Source: Actinacidiphila acididurans
GTDB lineage: Bacteria > Actinomycetota > Actinomycetes > Streptomycetales > Streptomycetaceae
Length of the DNA: 64,000 nt
Assembly: GCF_016918855.1 (NCBI RefSeq)
Contig: NZ_JADKYB010000012.1
Location: 1-64,000, forward strand
Direction: 5' to 3'
Shown: positions 19,193-27,064 of the stretch, one piece after another
Layout of the letters: each line of letters opens with the position of its first letter
Numbering within the stretch: position 1 is the stretch's first letter
Notes under the pieces: generated by a model
What the model was told of the DNA's origin: nothing
The model's database searches: none
Seen by the model: the letters and a program-made list of their open reading frames with translations, nothing else
Position numbers and translations under genes: made by a program

Positions 19193-19795
19193 GTGGCGAT
19201 GGCAGCCGGCCCACGCGACACCCCACACGGGCGCGACGCGACGGCGGATTCAGGTATGCCTCACGAGTCCCAGGGGGCGGCCCGTGGCGTTCCCGGTGCG
19301 CGTGCCCACCAGGACTCCGTCGAGGCCCTGGAATCCGAGGAACCCGCCGACGGACTCGAACCCCTGGACCCGGGGGATCCCCTGGGCTCGCTCGATTCCC
19401 TCCCGTCACTCGAAGCGCTCGATACCATCGAGCCCCTTCCGCCCGAGGGTGAGGGCCAGTCCTTCTTCCGGGCGCTGCGCCCGCCTCGGCAGTTGCGCCT
19501 TTGGCAACTCGCCCCGATCGTGGCCCTCGCGGTCGGCGGCTCGCTCATGTTCGCCTTCCCCCTGGCCTTCGAGTCCGGGGACGCCGGACCGGTCGTGGCC
19601 ATGCTCGGCCTGCTGCTCTGCTGCTGCTCCGCAGGCTGGGGCCTGATGGCCGCCCGGCGGATCGGCCACACCTGGCCCGGACTGCCGCCCCGCGGCTCCG
19701 GCAAACGCGCCGACTGGCGCTTTGTCGCCGCATACGCCGCTGTGACCGTGCTCCTGGCCGCACTCGCCGTCTGGCGCGTCGCCCGGTTGCGCTGA
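19193..19795 (+). CDS. hypothetical three-pass membrane protein
   Basis: I do not recognise this 200-residue protein beyond its place between miaA and dapF. The first 95 residues are acidic and low in complexity, with repeated LD/LE/P units (SLDSLPSLEALDTIEPL), and are likely a disordered cytoplasmic region. Three hydrophobic segments follow at about residues 105-125 (LAPIVALAVGGSLMFAFPLAF), 131-153 (VVAMLGLLLCCCSAGWGLMAA) and 176-196 (FVAAYAAVTVLLAALAVWRVA). GGGAGG at 19183-19188 supports GTG 19193; ATG 19199, two codons on, is an equal alternative. Confidence 0.65.
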   Translation: MAMAAGPRDTPHGRDATADSGMPHESQGAARGVPGARAHQDSVEALESEEPADGLEPLDPGDPLGSLDSLPSLEALDTIEPLPPEGEGQSFFRALRPPRQLRLWQLAPIVALAVGGSLMFAFPLAFESGDAGPVVAMLGLLLCCCSAGWGLMAARRIGHTWPGLPPRGSGKRADWRFVAAYAAVTVLLAALAVWRVARLR

Positions 19796-19865
19796 TCCGG
19801 CCCCGGCCGTCCCGCCCCGCTCCACGTGGGGTCCGTCCGGCCGCGCCCCGGTGCCCGCCGCCCCG

Positions 19866-19871
19866 TACGAT
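19866..19871 (+). promoter_or_regulatory. putative leaderless -10 of dapF
   Basis: TACGAT ends seven bases before GTG 19879 and no Shine-Dalgarno sequence is present. Confidence 0.45.
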
Positions 19872-19878
19872 CGGACAT

Positions 19879-20796
19879 GTGACACACGCGCCCCACGGTG
19901 CCGCGCCGCTGACCTTCCTCAAGGGCCACGGCACCGAGAACGACTTCGTGATCGTCCCCGACCCGGACGGCCTGCTCGACCTGTCCGCCGCCGACGTCGC
20001 CCGGCTGTGCGACCGGCGGGCCGGCATCGGCGGCGACGGACTGCTGCGGGTCGTCCGCTCCGCCGCCCACCCCGAGGCCGCCGCGCTGGCGGACCAGGCC
20101 GAGTGGTTCATGGACTACCGCAACAGCGACGGCTCCATCGCCGAGATGTGCGGCAACGGCGTACGTGTCTTCGCCCGCTACCTCCAGTGCGCCGGCCTCG
20201 CCGATGCCGGCGACCTGGCCATCGCCACCCGCGCCGGCGTGCGCGGGGTGCACATCGCCAAGGACGCCGACGACGGCACCCCCGGTGACATCACCGTTCG
20301 GATGGGCCGCGCGGTGTTCCCGGACGGCCTTGTCACCGTCTCCGTCGGCGACCGCACCTGGCCCGCGGTGCACGTCAGCATGGGCAACCCCCACGCCGTC
20401 GCCTTCGTCGCCTCCCTGGACGACGCCGGTGACCTGCTGCGCGCCCCCGCTGTCGTCCCCGCCGAGGCCTACCCGGCCGGCACCAACGTCGAGTTCGTCG
20501 TCGACCGTGGTCCCCGCCATGTGGCCCTGCGGGTCCACGAACGCGGCTCGGGCGAGACGCGGTCCTGCGGCACCGGCGCGTGCGCCGTGATGGTCGCCGC
20601 CGCCCGCCGCGACGGGCACGACCCGGTGCACTCCGGGCACCCCGTCACTTACACCGTGGATGTCCCCGGTGGCCGCCTGGTGATCACCGAACGCGCCGAC
20701 GGCGAGATCGAGATGACCGGACCCGCGGTGATCCTCGCACAGGGCACGGTGGACCCCGTCTGGCTCAGCCCCGGCATCGCCCAGCACCGGCCGTAG
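19879..20796 (+). CDS. dapF: diaminopimelate epimerase DapF
   Basis: This 305-residue enzyme interconverts LL- and meso-diaminopimelate for lysine and peptidoglycan synthesis without a cofactor, using two cysteines. The first is Cys91 in GSIAEMCGNGVRVF and the second lies in GSGETRSCGTGACAV. KGHGTENDF near the N-terminus is the substrate-binding start of the family, and ISMGNPHAV-like VSMGNPHAV follows in the second half. The GTG start has no Shine-Dalgarno sequence but has TACGAT seven bases upstream, so the mRNA is probably leaderless. rshA follows 222 bases downstream. Confidence 0.96.
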   Translation: MTHAPHGAAPLTFLKGHGTENDFVIVPDPDGLLDLSAADVARLCDRRAGIGGDGLLRVVRSAAHPEAAALADQAEWFMDYRNSDGSIAEMCGNGVRVFARYLQCAGLADAGDLAIATRAGVRGVHIAKDADDGTPGDITVRMGRAVFPDGLVTVSVGDRTWPAVHVSMGNPHAVAFVASLDDAGDLLRAPAVVPAEAYPAGTNVEFVVDRGPRHVALRVHERGSGETRSCGTGACAVMVAAARRDGHDPVHSGHPVTYTVDVPGGRLVITERADGEIEMTGPAVILAQGTVDPVWLSPGIAQHRP

Positions 20797-21018
20797 GGCC
20801 GTTGTTCGGTCCCTTTCGGCCCAACCCGGGGCATCGATCGCAACTGGACGTATCCGGTCGAGACCGTGCGTAGTCATTCCCTCGAACGGGTGACGGGGAT
20901 CACTCTCGGCGAGAGCGTGACTGCCGCACGTGGTGGGCTCGATAGCATCAATCACCGGCGCGGCCCCGCGGGTCGTGCGAGGGCTCCCGCGGCCGGTCCA
21001 CGCTGCCGGAGGTGCCCG

Positions 21019-23175
21019 ATGAGCGCAGAGAACGCGGTGAACGCGGGACGTGCCGCCCAGGCCCGCAGGCGCGGGTTGCGCACCATCGACTTGCGGCGAC
21101 TCGGCCGGGCCGCCCTGCTCGGCACCGGTGGCGGCAGGGACCGCGTCCCCGACGCCATCGAGCATCTGATCAAGGTGCACCGCACCCGCCATCCGGAAGT
21201 GCGCGCCGACGCGGTCGAGACGCTCCGCCGCGCCTACCTGCTCGCAGAGTCCTCGCACCGCGGCCAGACCCGCAAGAGCGGCGAGCCCTACATCACGCAT
21301 CCGCTCGCGGTCACCCTCATCCTGGCCGAACTCGGCGCCGAGACGACGACATTGACGGCCTCCCTGCTGCACGACACCGTCGAGGACACCGAGGTGACCC
21401 TCGATCAGGTGGGCCTCGGGTTCGGCGAGGAGGTGCGCTACCTCGTCGACGGTGTCACCAAGCTCGAGAAGGTCGACTACGGCGCCGCCGCCGAACCCGA
21501 GACCTTCCGCAAGATGCTCGTCGCGACCGGCAGCGATGTACGGGTGATGTCGATCAAACTCGCCGACCGGCTGCACAACATGCGGACCCTCGGCGTGATG
21601 CGGCCCGAAAAGCAGGCCCGGATCGCCGGCGTCACCCGGGACGTGCTGATCCCGCTCGCCGAACGGCTGGGCGTGCAGGCGCTCAAGACCGAGTTGGAGG
21701 ACCTGGTCTTCGCCATCCTCCACCCGGAGGAGCACGCCCGTACCCGTGCCATGATCGAGGCCGATGCCCTGGCTGCCGAGGACCCGCTCGGCGCCGTCGC
21801 CGCCGACGTACGCACGGTGCTGCGCGAGGCCGGGATCGCCGCCGAGGTCGCCATACGGCCCCGGCATGCCGTCTCGGTCCACCGCGTCTGGCTCAAACGC
21901 GGCGGCGCCCCGCTCGGCGGCTGCGACTTCGGCCGGATCCTGGTGCTGGTCGCCGAGGACGCCGACTGCTACGCGGTCCTCGGTGAACTGCACACCTGCT
22001 TCACGCCGGTGATCGCCGAGTTCAAGGACTTCATCGCCGCGCCCAAGTTCAACCTGTACCAGTCGCTGCACACCGCCGTCGCCGACAACGGCGGCAGGAT
22101 CGCCGAGATCCTGGTGCGTACCCGCAAGATGCACCGGGTGGCCGAGGCCGGAGTGATCGCCCTCGGCGACCCGCATGAAGTCGCGGAGCAGCCCCAGGCC
22201 GCCGACGGTGAGCGGGTGGACCCCACCCAGGCCGGCTGGCTGGCCCGCCTGCTGGAGTGGCAGCGCGCCGCGCCCGACCCGGACACCTTCTGGAGCGCCC
22301 TGCGCGATGACCTCGCGCAGGACCGCGAGATCACCGTGGTCACCCAGCAGGGCGGCGATGCCTCCGGTACGCTCCGGCTGCCCGCCGGGGCGAGCTGCGT
22401 CGACGCCGCCTACGCGGTGCACGGCGAGGCGGGGCACGCCTGCGTCGGTGTCCGCGTCAACGGCCGGCTCGCCCCGCTGGGCACCAAGCTCCGTGACGGG
22501 GACACCCTGCAACTGCTGATGGACGACTCCGCCTCCTCCGGGCCCGACCCCGACTGGCTGGAGCACGCCGCCACCCCCGCCGCCCGCATCGCCATCGCCC
22601 GCTGGCTCACCCAGCATCCGGCGGATCCCGTGGAGGACGGCTCCGAACGCCCGGCGCAGGCCCCCGCCCTGCGGCCGGCCCCGGCCCTGGACGCCGCCCG
22701 AACCGGCGAGCCCGTCGCCGTGGCCGATCTGCCGGGCGCGATGGTCCGGCTGGCCCGTTGCTGCACGCCTGTGCCGCCCGACCGGGTAACAGGCTTCGCC
22801 ATCCGGGGCGGCGCAGTGGCCGTCCACCGCGTGGAATGCCCCACCGCCGTACGGATGATCGCGACCGGGCGCGGCACGGTGCCCGTCCGCTGGAGCGACG
22901 GCACGCCCGCGGGCGGATACCGTGCCACCGTGCTCGCCGAGGCCCTCAGCCGCCCGCGGCTGCTCGCCGATCTCACCGAAGCGATCGCCGCCCAGGGGGT
23001 CGGGATCGTCTCGGCCGCGGTGGAGCCGCCTCAGGAGCATCGGGTCCGCCACACGTACACGGTGGAACTCCCCGACCGGCACGCGCTGACCGCTCTCATG
23101 CGCGCGATGCGCTCGGTCCCCGGCGTGTACGACGTCTACCGCGCCAAGCCGGCCATGGCCTCGGCCCGTCCCTGA
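21019..23175 (+). CDS. rshA: RelA/SpoT homologue RshA
   Basis: This 718-residue protein belongs to the long RelA/SpoT family controlling (p)ppGpp. The HD hydrolase domain appears intact, with YITHPLAV near residue 91 and LLHDTVEDTE near 117. The synthetase domain is less standard: FKDFIAAPKFNLYQSLHTAV and EILVRTRKMHRVAEAG are present, but the segment that normally reads YDxxAxR is CDFGRILVLV. TGS (residues about 440-500) and a C-terminal ACT domain complete the regulatory half. GGAGGTG at 21008-21014 sets the ATG. It differs from the main Streptomyces RelA. S. coelicolor is known to have a second RSH protein called RshA at this locus. Confidence 0.85.
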   Translation: MSAENAVNAGRAAQARRRGLRTIDLRRLGRAALLGTGGGRDRVPDAIEHLIKVHRTRHPEVRADAVETLRRAYLLAESSHRGQTRKSGEPYITHPLAVTLILAELGAETTTLTASLLHDTVEDTEVTLDQVGLGFGEEVRYLVDGVTKLEKVDYGAAAEPETFRKMLVATGSDVRVMSIKLADRLHNMRTLGVMRPEKQARIAGVTRDVLIPLAERLGVQALKTELEDLVFAILHPEEHARTRAMIEADALAAEDPLGAVAADVRTVLREAGIAAEVAIRPRHAVSVHRVWLKRGGAPLGGCDFGRILVLVAEDADCYAVLGELHTCFTPVIAEFKDFIAAPKFNLYQSLHTAVADNGGRIAEILVRTRKMHRVAEAGVIALGDPHEVAEQPQAADGERVDPTQAGWLARLLEWQRAAPDPDTFWSALRDDLAQDREITVVTQQGGDASGTLRLPAGASCVDAAYAVHGEAGHACVGVRVNGRLAPLGTKLRDGDTLQLLMDDSASSGPDPDWLEHAATPAARIAIARWLTQHPADPVEDGSERPAQAPALRPAPALDAARTGEPVAVADLPGAMVRLARCCTPVPPDRVTGFAIRGGAVAVHRVECPTAVRMIATGRGTVPVRWSDGTPAGGYRATVLAEALSRPRLLADLTEAIAAQGVGIVSAAVEPPQEHRVRHTYTVELPDRHALTALMRAMRSVPGVYDVYRAKPAMASARP

Positions 23176-23543
23176 TTGCACGAGCGGCCTTACGAACCGT
23201 CGCCGCGCCCTGCCCGGGCCCGCCGTCGTGATTCGCCCACGTCCCACCGCGTCCACCTCCTGATTCAGCGGCCGTCCGCGACTCGAACGGCCTCTCGATG
23301 ACTACGCTGTGTGAACGCGCGAGTGCCGGACCGGGTTTCGGCTGATCGTGCACTCGTTCGAGTGATCTCCGCCTGCGGCTTGTCCACCGGCCCTGGCCGG
23401 GAATCCTGGAGTGCCCGAAAACGTTGAGAAGGATGACGGCAGCAGTCCCGGTAAACACGTATGACCGCACACCCCGTACATGCGACCATCGTGGAGACGG
23501 CTCAGGACCGCCGCCGAACCCGACCGTACGACCGAAGGATCAA
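23176..23543. promoter_or_regulatory. upstream region of hflX with inverted repeat
   Basis: The 368 bases between rshA and hflX hold no convincing gene. CACTCG at 23351-23356 and CGAGTG at 23359-23364 form a tight inverted repeat with a two-base spacer, a possible operator. An upstream in-frame ATG at 23433 has no correctly spaced ribosome binding site. Confidence 0.4.
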
Positions 23544-25046
23544 ATGACCTCCACTTCTCGCACCTCCGCCTCTTCGACCAGCCGCCGGAGCCTCCCCGAG
23601 CACCTCCGAGCCGATGCCCTGATGGAAGAGGACCTCACCTGGAACCTGGGGATCGACGAGGAGCGGGACGGCGACCAGCTCGACCGTGACGACCGGGCCT
23701 CACTGCGCCGGGTGGCCGGACTCTCCACCGAGCTCGAGGACATCACCGAGGTCGAGTACCGGCAGCTTCGGCTGGAGCGGGTGGTGCTCGTCGGCGTGTG
23801 GACCTCCGGCACCGTGGACGACGCTGAGAACTCCCTGGCCGAGCTCGCCGCCCTCTCCGAGACCGCCGGCGCCGTCGTGCTGGACGGCGTCATCCAGCGC
23901 CGTGACAAGCCGGACCCAGCCACGTACATCGGTTCGGGCAAGGCGCAGGAACTGCGGGACATCGTCGTCGAGACCGGCGCCGACACCGTGGTCTGCGACG
24001 GTGAGCTCAGCCCCGGCCAGCTCATCCACCTGGAGGACGTCGTCAAGGTGAAGGTGGTCGACCGGACCGCGCTGATCCTCGACATCTTCGCCCAGCACGC
24101 CAAGTCCCGAGAGGGCAAGGCCCAGGTGGCGCTCGCCCAGATGCAGTACATGCTGCCCAGGCTGCGCGGCTGGGGTCAGTCGCTGTCCCGCCAGATGGGT
24201 GGCGGTGGCTCCGGTTCCTCGGGCGGCGGCATGGCGACCCGTGGTCCCGGTGAGACCAAGATCGAGACCGACCGGCGGCGGATCCGCGAGAAGATGGCCA
24301 GGGCGCGCCGGGAGATCGCGGACATGAAGACCAGCCGCGACCTGAAGCGCAAGGAACGCAAGCGGCACAAGGTGCCGTCGGTGGCCATCGCGGGCTACAC
24401 CAACGCCGGCAAGTCCTCGCTGCTCAACCGGCTGACCGGGGCCGGCGTCCTGGTGGAGAACGCGCTGTTTGCCACCCTGGACCCGACCGTCCGGCGGGCC
24501 GAGACACCCAGTGGTCGGCTCTACACCCTCGCCGACACCGTCGGATTCGTCCGGCACCTGCCCCACCACTTGGTCGAGGCGTTCCGCTCCACCATGGAGG
24601 AGGTGGCCGAGGCCGACCTGATCCTCCACGTGGTCGACGGCTCACACCCGGCTCCCGAGGAGCAGCTCGCCGCGGTCCGCGAGGTGTTCCGTGAGGTCGG
24701 CGCCCTCGACGTGCCGGAGGTCGTGATCGTCAACAAGGCGGACGCGGCCGACCCGCTGGTCCTGCAGCGGCTGCTGCGCGAAGAGAAGCACGCCATCGCG
24801 GTCTCCGCCCGCACCGGTCACAACATCGACCAGTTGCTGGAGCTGATCGACGAGGAGCTGCCGCGGCCGGACGTCGAAGTCGAGGCGCTGGTGCCGTACA
24901 CCCACGGCGGCCTGGTCTCCCGGGTGCACACCGCAGGCGAGGTTCTGTCCGAGGAGCACACCGGCGAAGGCACCCTGCTGAAGGTGCTGGTGCACGAGGA
25001 ACTCGCCGCCGAACTCGCGCCCTTCACGCTGGTCGCACGCCACTGA
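23544..25046 (+). CDS. hflX: ribosome-associated GTPase HflX
   Basis: This 500-residue GTPase binds the 50S subunit and splits stalled ribosomes. The N-terminal HflX domain includes DKPDPATYIGSGKAQEL near residue 130 and the glycine-rich linker MGGGGSGSSGGGM, followed by TRGPGETKIETDRRRIR. The G1 motif is GYTNAGKSSLLN near residue 287, then DTVGF (G3) and NKAD (G4). AAGGA at 23535-23539 precedes ATG 23544. The Ser/Thr-rich first 15 residues are a variable extension. A textbook terminator follows. Confidence 0.95.
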   Translation: MTSTSRTSASSTSRRSLPEHLRADALMEEDLTWNLGIDEERDGDQLDRDDRASLRRVAGLSTELEDITEVEYRQLRLERVVLVGVWTSGTVDDAENSLAELAALSETAGAVVLDGVIQRRDKPDPATYIGSGKAQELRDIVVETGADTVVCDGELSPGQLIHLEDVVKVKVVDRTALILDIFAQHAKSREGKAQVALAQMQYMLPRLRGWGQSLSRQMGGGGSGSSGGGMATRGPGETKIETDRRRIREKMARARREIADMKTSRDLKRKERKRHKVPSVAIAGYTNAGKSSLLNRLTGAGVLVENALFATLDPTVRRAETPSGRLYTLADTVGFVRHLPHHLVEAFRSTMEEVAEADLILHVVDGSHPAPEEQLAAVREVFREVGALDVPEVVIVNKADAADPLVLQRLLREEKHAIAVSARTGHNIDQLLELIDEELPRPDVEVEALVPYTHGGLVSRVHTAGEVLSEEHTGEGTLLKVLVHEELAAELAPFTLVARH

Positions 25047-25110
25047 CACCGGTTCCGCGTCGAGCCCGCAGCGGCCCGCACGGGTAAGTGCTGTACGGCG
25101 CGGTCCCACA

Positions 25111-25154
25111 CGGGTAAGGACCCGTCTCCCTGAGACGGGTCCTTACCCGTTTTT
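25111..25154 (+). terminator. strong intrinsic terminator of hflX
   Basis: CGGGTAAGGACCCGTCTC at 25111-25128 and GAGACGGGTCCTTACCCG at 25132-25149 form a perfect 18-bp stem with a 3-base loop, followed by TTTTT at 25150-25154. It is the best terminator in the window. Confidence 0.95.
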
Positions 25155-25348
25155 GCCCTTGGTGCGACGTACGCCTGTTCCCACTGGTGCAGATCGCCGA
25201 GGCCGGTCGGGAAGGAGGTCGGCAGCGCCCGTCCGTCACTGACAGTGACGGATTCCGAGGGCTTGTGGTCCGTTGAACGGTCCCCGGAACCGCACGCGGT
25301 GACCGTACTCATGAGCAGCAGCACCACGGCGGCGGCCACAAAGTGCAT
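25150..25348 (-). pseudogene. truncated lipoprotein gene remnant
   Basis: Read leftwards from ATG 25348, the frame begins MHFVAAAVVLLLMSTVTACGSG, a hydrophobic signal ending in a VTAC lipobox with the Cys at residue 19. A hydrophilic stretch including GLGDLHQWEQAYVAP follows. The frame then runs into the hflX terminator and on into antisense of hflX, where it becomes low-complexity. I read this as the N-terminal third of a lipoprotein gene whose rest has been lost. The signal lacks the usual positive N-terminal residues and no ribosome binding site is clear, so a chance resemblance remains possible. Confidence 0.35.
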
Positions 25349-25510
25349 GCGTATCGGTGGTATGGGCGGTGCCCCCTGAGTGTCGAGCGCTCCTGCCCGG
25401 CCATGGCGGCGGGCGGTCGCATCCGGTTCGGCCGCGGAAACTTCTGTCGAACGGCCGTGATCGCTCCGTCACCGCGTCGTTAGTACGGACGGGGGACGAG
25501 GTGACCGTAC
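25298..25510. repeat. 11-bp direct repeat flanking the siderophore promoter region
   Basis: GGTGACCGTAC occurs at 25298-25308 and again at 25500-25510, 202 bases apart, the second copy just before the ribosome binding site of the siderophore operon. The gap between holds no gene except the lipoprotein remnant. No iron-box (DmdR1/IdeR) palindrome was found. Confidence 0.35.
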
Positions 25511-25532
25511 GCCGATCCGGAGGAGACAGCAC

Positions 25533-26936
25533 GTGGCGGCCATGCCGAGCGCGCCGGGGCACATCGCGGCACAGGACGACGAGTCGATGACGGGGGAGGG
25601 CATTCTGCGGCGGCAGGAGCAGCGCGAGTCCGCTGCGCGCACCTACGCCCGGTCACTGCCGGTAGTCCCGGTCCGGGCCCGGGGAATGAACGTCGAGGGC
25701 GCCGACGGACGCCGCTACCTGGACTGCCTGTCCGGCGCGGGCACCCTCGCCCTCGGCCACAACCACCCGGTCGTCCTGGAGGCCGTTCGGGACGTCCTGG
25801 ACTCAGGGGCGCCGCTGCACGCGCTGGACCTGGCCACCCCGGTCAAGGATGCCTTCACCACGGCCCTGTTCGAGACCCTGCCGCCTGAACTCGCCGACCA
25901 CGGCCGGGTCCAGTTCTGCGGTCCGGCCGGCACCGACGCGGTGGAAGCCGCGCTCAAGCTGACCCGGATCGCCACCGGCAGGCACGGCCTGCTCGCGTTT
26001 TCCGGCGCCTACCACGGCATGACGGCCGGTGCGCTGGCCGCCACCGGAGACACGACGGTACGCGCCTGCGCCGACGACAACGGCGGGCGCGTCATCCGGC
26101 TGCCGTACCCGTACGACTACCGCTGCCCGTTCGGGGTCGGCGGCGACCGGGGCGCCGAACTGTCCGCCCGCTGGACGGCCAATGTGCTGGACGACCCCAA
26201 GGGCGGGGTGCAGCCGCCCGCGGCGATGCTCCTCGAAGTGGTGCAGGGGGAGGGCGGCGTGATCCCCGCGCCGGACTTCTGGCTGCGGCGCATGCGCGAG
26301 ATCACCGCCGCCCGCTCGGTGCCGCTGATCGTGGACGAGGTCCAGACGGGCGTGGCGCGCACCGGCACCTTCTGGGCGGTCGAGCGCAGCGGTGTGGTGC
26401 CCGACGTCATGGTGCTGTCCAAGGCCATCGGGGGCAGCCTGCCGCTCGCCGTGATCGTCTACCGCGAGGAACTGGACGTGTGGCAGCCCGGCGCCCACGC
26501 GGGCACCTTCCGTGGCAACCAACTGGCGATGGCAGCCGGCACCGCCACCTTGCGCTTCGTGCGGGAGAACCGCCTGCACGAACGGGCAGCGACGGTCGGC
26601 GCCCGCATGCTGTCCCGACTGCGGGGCCTGGCCGCCCACCAGCCCTGCGTCGGCGACGTCCGCGGCCGCGGCCTGATGATCGGTGTGGAACTGGTCGACA
26701 CCGAGGCCGACCCCGACGACTACGGAGCGCTGCCCGCCGACCCACGCCTGGCCGCGCGGGTTCAGCAGGAGGCACTGCGCCGCGGTCTCATCGTCGAGCT
26801 GGGCGGCCGGCACGCCAGTGTCGTACGGCTGCTGCCGCCGCTGACCATTACCGACGAGCAGGCCGAGGCGGTGCTGGACCGACTGGCCTCGGCGCTGGAT
26901 GCCGCCCGGTCCGCCGCCAAGGAGGCCGCGGCATGA
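25533..26936 (+). CDS. diaminobutyrate-2-oxoglutarate aminotransferase family, siderophore cluster
   Basis: This 467-residue PLP enzyme is a class III aminotransferase most like those that make 2,4-diaminobutyrate (DABA) for rhizobactin-type siderophores. AFSGAYHGMTAGALAATG and LIVDEVQTGVARTGTFWA contain the PLP-ring-contacting Asp, and VMVLSKAIGGSLPLAV contains the Schiff-base Lys near residue 296. GGAGGAG at 25519-25525 lies seven bases before GTG 25533, which is preferred over ATG 25542. It is the first gene of the siderophore operon. Its TGA overlaps the ATG of a small ORF as ATGA. The exact amine product is inferred from family and context. Confidence 0.88.
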   Translation: MAAMPSAPGHIAAQDDESMTGEGILRRQEQRESAARTYARSLPVVPVRARGMNVEGADGRRYLDCLSGAGTLALGHNHPVVLEAVRDVLDSGAPLHALDLATPVKDAFTTALFETLPPELADHGRVQFCGPAGTDAVEAALKLTRIATGRHGLLAFSGAYHGMTAGALAATGDTTVRACADDNGGRVIRLPYPYDYRCPFGVGGDRGAELSARWTANVLDDPKGGVQPPAAMLLEVVQGEGGVIPAPDFWLRRMREITAARSVPLIVDEVQTGVARTGTFWAVERSGVVPDVMVLSKAIGGSLPLAVIVYREELDVWQPGAHAGTFRGNQLAMAAGTATLRFVRENRLHERAATVGARMLSRLRGLAAHQPCVGDVRGRGLMIGVELVDTEADPDDYGALPADPRLAARVQQEALRRGLIVELGGRHASVVRLLPPLTITDEQAEAVLDRLASALDAARSAAKEAAA

Positions 26937-27064
26937 ACCGTACGCACAGGTTGCGACCCCACGGCGATCGTACGGGCAGCCTCCGTGACGCTCTCCGCGG
27001 CGGCCGTCCGGCGGGCCCCGCCGCACCACCCCCCGCCCAGACGACGAGTGGAGCACCGGCATGA
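26933..27064 (+). CDS. 43-residue small ORF coupled between siderophore genes
   Basis: This unrecognised frame encodes 43 residues (MNRTHRLRPHGDRTGSLRDA at the start, Ala/Pro-rich at the end). Its ATG overlaps the aminotransferase stop as ATGA at 26933-26936, and its TGA overlaps the ATG of the IucA/IucC gene as ATGA at 27061-27064. A perfect AAGGAGG at 26919-26925 stands seven bases before its ATG, whereas the IucA/IucC start has only a weak site. This is strong structural evidence that ribosomes translate it and hand over to the synthetase gene. The product may be a functional basic peptide or only a coupling device; no function can be given. Confidence 0.6.
   Translation: MNRTHRLRPHGDRTGSLRDALRGGRPAGPAAPPPAQTTSGAPA

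Noticed and set aside
19261-23256. A 1331-codon minus-strand open frame opposite dapF and rshA
   Set aside because: It covers several unrelated genes and their gaps in antisense, with no motif or ribosome binding site.
23424-23543. An N-terminally extended HflX starting near 23424
   Set aside because: The extension has no ribosome site at correct spacing, and ATG 23544 has AAGGA four bases upstream.
25349-25532. An iron box (DmdR1/IdeR operator) upstream of the siderophore operon
   Set aside because: I looked for TTAGGTTAGGCTAACCTAA-like palindromes and found none with a reasonable match.
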